From the NCBI GenBank assembly GCA_013205245.1, contig JABMNH010000064.1, positions 62,001 to 126,000 of the forward strand: DNA of 64,000 nt, written 5' to 3'. Shown here in pieces: positions 61,682 through 64,000 of the stretch (the first letter of the stretch is position 1; each line of letters starts with the position of its first letter). The notes below the pieces were generated by a model. That model made no database searches, had not been told where the DNA came from, and saw nothing but the letters and a program-made list of their open reading frames with translations. The translations under genes were made by a program, and so were the position numbers. This DNA comes from Flavobacteriales bacterium (lineage in GTDB: Bacteria > Bacteroidota > Bacteroidia > Flavobacteriales > Flavobacteriaceae).

Positions 61682-64000
61682 ATGAGAAATTTTAAGTCTA
61701 TTTTTTTAAGTATTCTAATGCTGGTACCCTTTGCAATGTTTGCACAGCAAACTGTAACAGGTAAAGTTTTAGAAAAATCCACCGGCCAACCATTGCCAGG
61801 TGTGAATATTATAGTTAAAGGAACCACAAACGGAACAACATCCGATTTTGATGGCAATTTTAACTTGAACGTAAAAGATGAAAATGCTGTATTGGTATTT
61901 TCGTTTTTAGGATTCAAAACCCTCGAAGTTTCCGCTTCTAGTGGTTTTATGACCATAAGCCTTGAAGACGACGCACAAGCTTTAGGCGAAGTTGTTGTTA
62001 TTGGTTATGGTAGTGTAAAGAAAGAAGATTTAACAGGTTCTGTTGATCTCATTACTTCTAAGGACTTCAATAAGGGGTCTGTTGTGTCAGCGCAAGGGCT
62101 CATAAGCGGGAAAATTGCAGGTGTTTCTGTAACTTCTGGTAGTGGTGCTCCTGGTGATGGTCAAAGTATTGTTATTAGAGGGCTTGGTTCGTTATCATTA
62201 ACCAGCTCTCCTTTAATGGTAATTGATGGTATTCCATTAAATGATGGTGGTGTAGGTGGTTCTAGAAACCCCTTAAACTTAATCAACCCTAATGATATTG
62301 AAAGCATGGTGGTTTTAAAAGATGCTTCTGCTACGGCTATCTACGGATCTCGTGCAGCTAATGGTGTTATTTTAATTACCACTAAAAAAGGAAAGGATTC
62401 AGATTTTAAATTCAATTTTAATTCTATAACAACTACATATACTTCTGTTGATCGGGTTGATGTTCTTTCTGCTTCTCAATTTACTGATTTGGTTAAGGCT
62501 ACTGGTGATGCTGATGCTATTGCCCGTTTAGGAACTTCAAATACCAATTGGCAAGATCAAATTTATAAAAGCGCTATTGGTACAGATAATTCTTTAAGTG
62601 CTTTAGGGTCTGCTTTCGGTGTACCAATGAGAATTTCATTAGGTCAGTCTGATCACGATGGTATTTTAAAACGCGACAATTTTAAACGTACAACAGCTTC
62701 TTTAAATTTAACACCTAGCTTTTTAGATGATCATTTAAAAATAGAATTAAATACACGCGCCATGTATACCGAAAATACTTTTGGTAACAGAGGTGCTATA
62801 GGTTCAGCCGTTGGTTTTGATCCAACACAACCTGTTCTTGACCCTAATTCAATATTCGATAATTATTTTTCTTGGACAGGTGCAAACGGTTATCAGTTAA
62901 ACTTAGCAGGAACAAATCCTGTTGCTTTAATTAACTTGGTTGATGATACAGCCGAAGTAAGACGTTTGGTAAGCAATGCTAAATTTGATTATAATTTAGA
63001 ATTTTTTTCAGATATTACTGCCACTGTGAATGTTGGTTTTGATAAATCAAACAGCCATGGCAGAAATATTGTTTCGCAAAATATACCAACATCTGATGAT
63101 ACATTTCCTGGCTCTACAAACGCCTATACACAAGAAGCCACAAACAAATTGTTTGATGCTTATGTAACTTATAAAAAATCGTTTAATGATGTTCATAATT
63201 TAACCGTAGTTGCAGGTCATTCATACCAATCATTCGAATTTAACAACTTTTGGTCTGATAGCGAATTAAAGAGACAAGGAAACACTTCTGAATTTATTGA
63301 CAAATCTAAAAGTGTGCTATTGTCTTATTTTGGCAGATTAAATTACGATTTTAAAGGCAAGTATTTAATAACTGCCTCGTTAAGAGCTGATGCTTCTTCA
63401 AAATTAAATCCAAACGACCGTTGGGGCTATTTTCCAGCAGCAGCAGTAGCTTGGAATATTAATAAGGAGAATTTCTTAAAAGATGTTTCTGCTATTAACG
63501 AATTAAAGTTACGTGTTGGTTATGGCGAAGTTGGTAATGTAAATGGCTTAGGCGATTATAACTTCTTAACCAGATATTCTGGAAGCCAATCAACAGCTAA
63601 TTATCAATTTGGTTCAAGCTTTTTACAAACTTTTAGACCAGAACCTATCAATGAAAACCTTACTTGGGAAGTTGGTAGAACCATTAATGTTGGTTTAGAT
63701 TATGCCTTATTTGATAGTCGGGTTTCGGGAACTGTAAACGCTTATATTAAAGAAACCAAAGACTTAATTGCCTCTGCTTTTATAGATCCTTTTACAAATT
63801 TTGGAAACGTAATTAATAAAAACATTGGTGATATGGAAAATAAAGGTATTGAATTTACCTTAAATGTTGTGCCAGTAAAAACGGATGATTTAAAATGGTC
63901 TGTAAGCTATAATGTGGCTTTAAATAAAAATACTGTTACCAAACTTCCGTTTGACCAAGCAGTAGGTGGCATTAGTGGTGGTGTGGGTAATAACATTCAA
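61682..64000 (+). CDS. SusC-type TonB-linked outer membrane receptor (partial)
   Basis: The first 773 codons of a SusC/RagA receptor, open to the right edge. Signal peptide SIFLSILMLVPFAMFAQ, a carboxypeptidase-like domain (GKVLEKSTGQPLPGVNIIVKG), a TonB-box-like region with VVVIGYGSVKKEDLTGSV, then the plug (SAQGLISGKIAGVSVTSGSG, IRGLGSLSLTSSPLMVIDGI, LKDASATAIYGSRAANGVI) and barrel strands. It imports alpha-glucan oligosaccharides with an expected SusD partner outside the window. An in-frame ATG at 61661 would add seven residues; I prefer 61682 since the signal peptide begins there. Confidence 0.94.
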   Translation, partial: MRNFKSIFLSILMLVPFAMFAQQTVTGKVLEKSTGQPLPGVNIIVKGTTNGTTSDFDGNFNLNVKDENAVLVFSFLGFKTLEVSASSGFMTISLEDDAQALGEVVVIGYGSVKKEDLTGSVDLITSKDFNKGSVVSAQGLISGKIAGVSVTSGSGAPGDGQSIVIRGLGSLSLTSSPLMVIDGIPLNDGGVGGSRNPLNLINPNDIESMVVLKDASATAIYGSRAANGVILITTKKGKDSDFKFNFNSITTTYTSVDRVDVLSASQFTDLVKATGDADAIARLGTSNTNWQDQIYKSAIGTDNSLSALGSAFGVPMRISLGQSDHDGILKRDNFKRTTASLNLTPSFLDDHLKIELNTRAMYTENTFGNRGAIGSAVGFDPTQPVLDPNSIFDNYFSWTGANGYQLNLAGTNPVALINLVDDTAEVRRLVSNAKFDYNLEFFSDITATVNVGFDKSNSHGRNIVSQNIPTSDDTFPGSTNAYTQEATNKLFDAYVTYKKSFNDVHNLTVVAGHSYQSFEFNNFWSDSELKRQGNTSEFIDKSKSVLLSYFGRLNYDFKGKYLITASLRADASSKLNPNDRWGYFPAAAVAWNINKENFLKDVSAINELKLRVGYGEVGNVNGLGDYNFLTRYSGSQSTANYQFGSSFLQTFRPEPINENLTWEVGRTINVGLDYALFDSRVSGTVNAYIKETKDLIASAFIDPFTNFGNVINKNIGDMENKGIEFTLNVVPVKTDDLKWSVSYNVALNKNTVTKLPFDQAVGGISGGVGNNIQ

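Noticed and set aside
61588-61956. A 122-codon minus-strand ORF opposite the start of susC
   Set aside because: The plus strand in this stretch has a clear signal peptide and SusC domains; the antisense frame has no recognisable features.
1-64000. CRISPR arrays, insertion sequences, rRNA and tRNA genes
   Set aside because: No regularly spaced direct repeats with unique spacers, no transposase frames and no tRNA or rRNA cloverleaf or core sequences were found; the only stable RNA gene seen is tmRNA.

Overview
The window is chromosomal DNA of a low-GC, probably marine, member of the Flavobacteriaceae (Bacteroidota). Evidence for this: Bacteroidota -7 promoter boxes (TAnnTTTG) in front of many genes, almost no Shine-Dalgarno sites, gliding gene gldA, a type IX secretion plug protein, flavobacterial families (DUF3667, DUF4254, DUF6341, DUF6427, THC0290_0291), a SusC-type receptor, and a tmRNA encoding the tag GENNYALAA.

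Layout. 1-2060 is a small accessory patch: a GNAT acetyltransferase cut by the window edge and the mobile mystery protein A/B pair (HTH regulator plus Fic protein), preceded by four copies of a 14-bp palindrome spaced 31-32 bp apart. 2113-6159 holds pruA and housekeeping genes. 6225-13827 is a clade II nitrous oxide reductase locus: Rrf2 regulator, fasciclin lipoprotein, cytochrome c, nosZ, an unassigned membrane protein, nosL, nosD, nosF and nosY. 13946-15931 carries a TonB protein and the T9SS plug protein. 16079-21944 is nqrABCDEF, the Na+-pumping NADH:quinone oxidoreductase, which could feed electrons to the quinone pool used by N2O respiration. 21975-35812 is a run of housekeeping genes (mscL, alr, tdk, a PLP sulfur enzyme, trmB, upp, a glycosyltransferase), including a Cys-less alkyltransferase-like protein and a frameshifted THC0290_0291 gene.

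35829-39917 is an aromatic amino acid operon on the minus strand (pheA, aminotransferase, tyrA, DAHP synthase/chorismate mutase). In front of it I find an unannotated 26-codon leader peptide packed with Tyr, Phe and Trp codons, followed by mutually exclusive antiterminator and terminator hairpins. This is a complete classical transcription attenuator and the best regulatory find in the window.

39969-47315 has a hydrolase, gldA, a DUF4136 lipoprotein, kdsA, a B12-dependent ribonucleotide reductase and a LYS1-like saccharopine dehydrogenase. 47448-48426 is the tmRNA gene followed by tandem decamers, a long inverted repeat and a frameshifted, truncated tyrosine recombinase, which together look like the scar of an element integrated at ssrA.

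48521-64000 is an alpha-glucan/maltose utilisation locus. On the minus strand an MFS transporter, beta-phosphoglucomutase, GH65 maltose phosphorylase, GH13, GH31 and two further GH13 enzymes form one operon. A LacI regulator and a divergent SusC receptor, which runs off the right edge, flank a LacI-type operator. The implied route is outer-membrane uptake, periplasmic or surface trimming by GH13/GH31, import of maltose, phosphorolysis to glucose and beta-glucose-1-phosphate, and isomerisation to glucose-6-phosphate.
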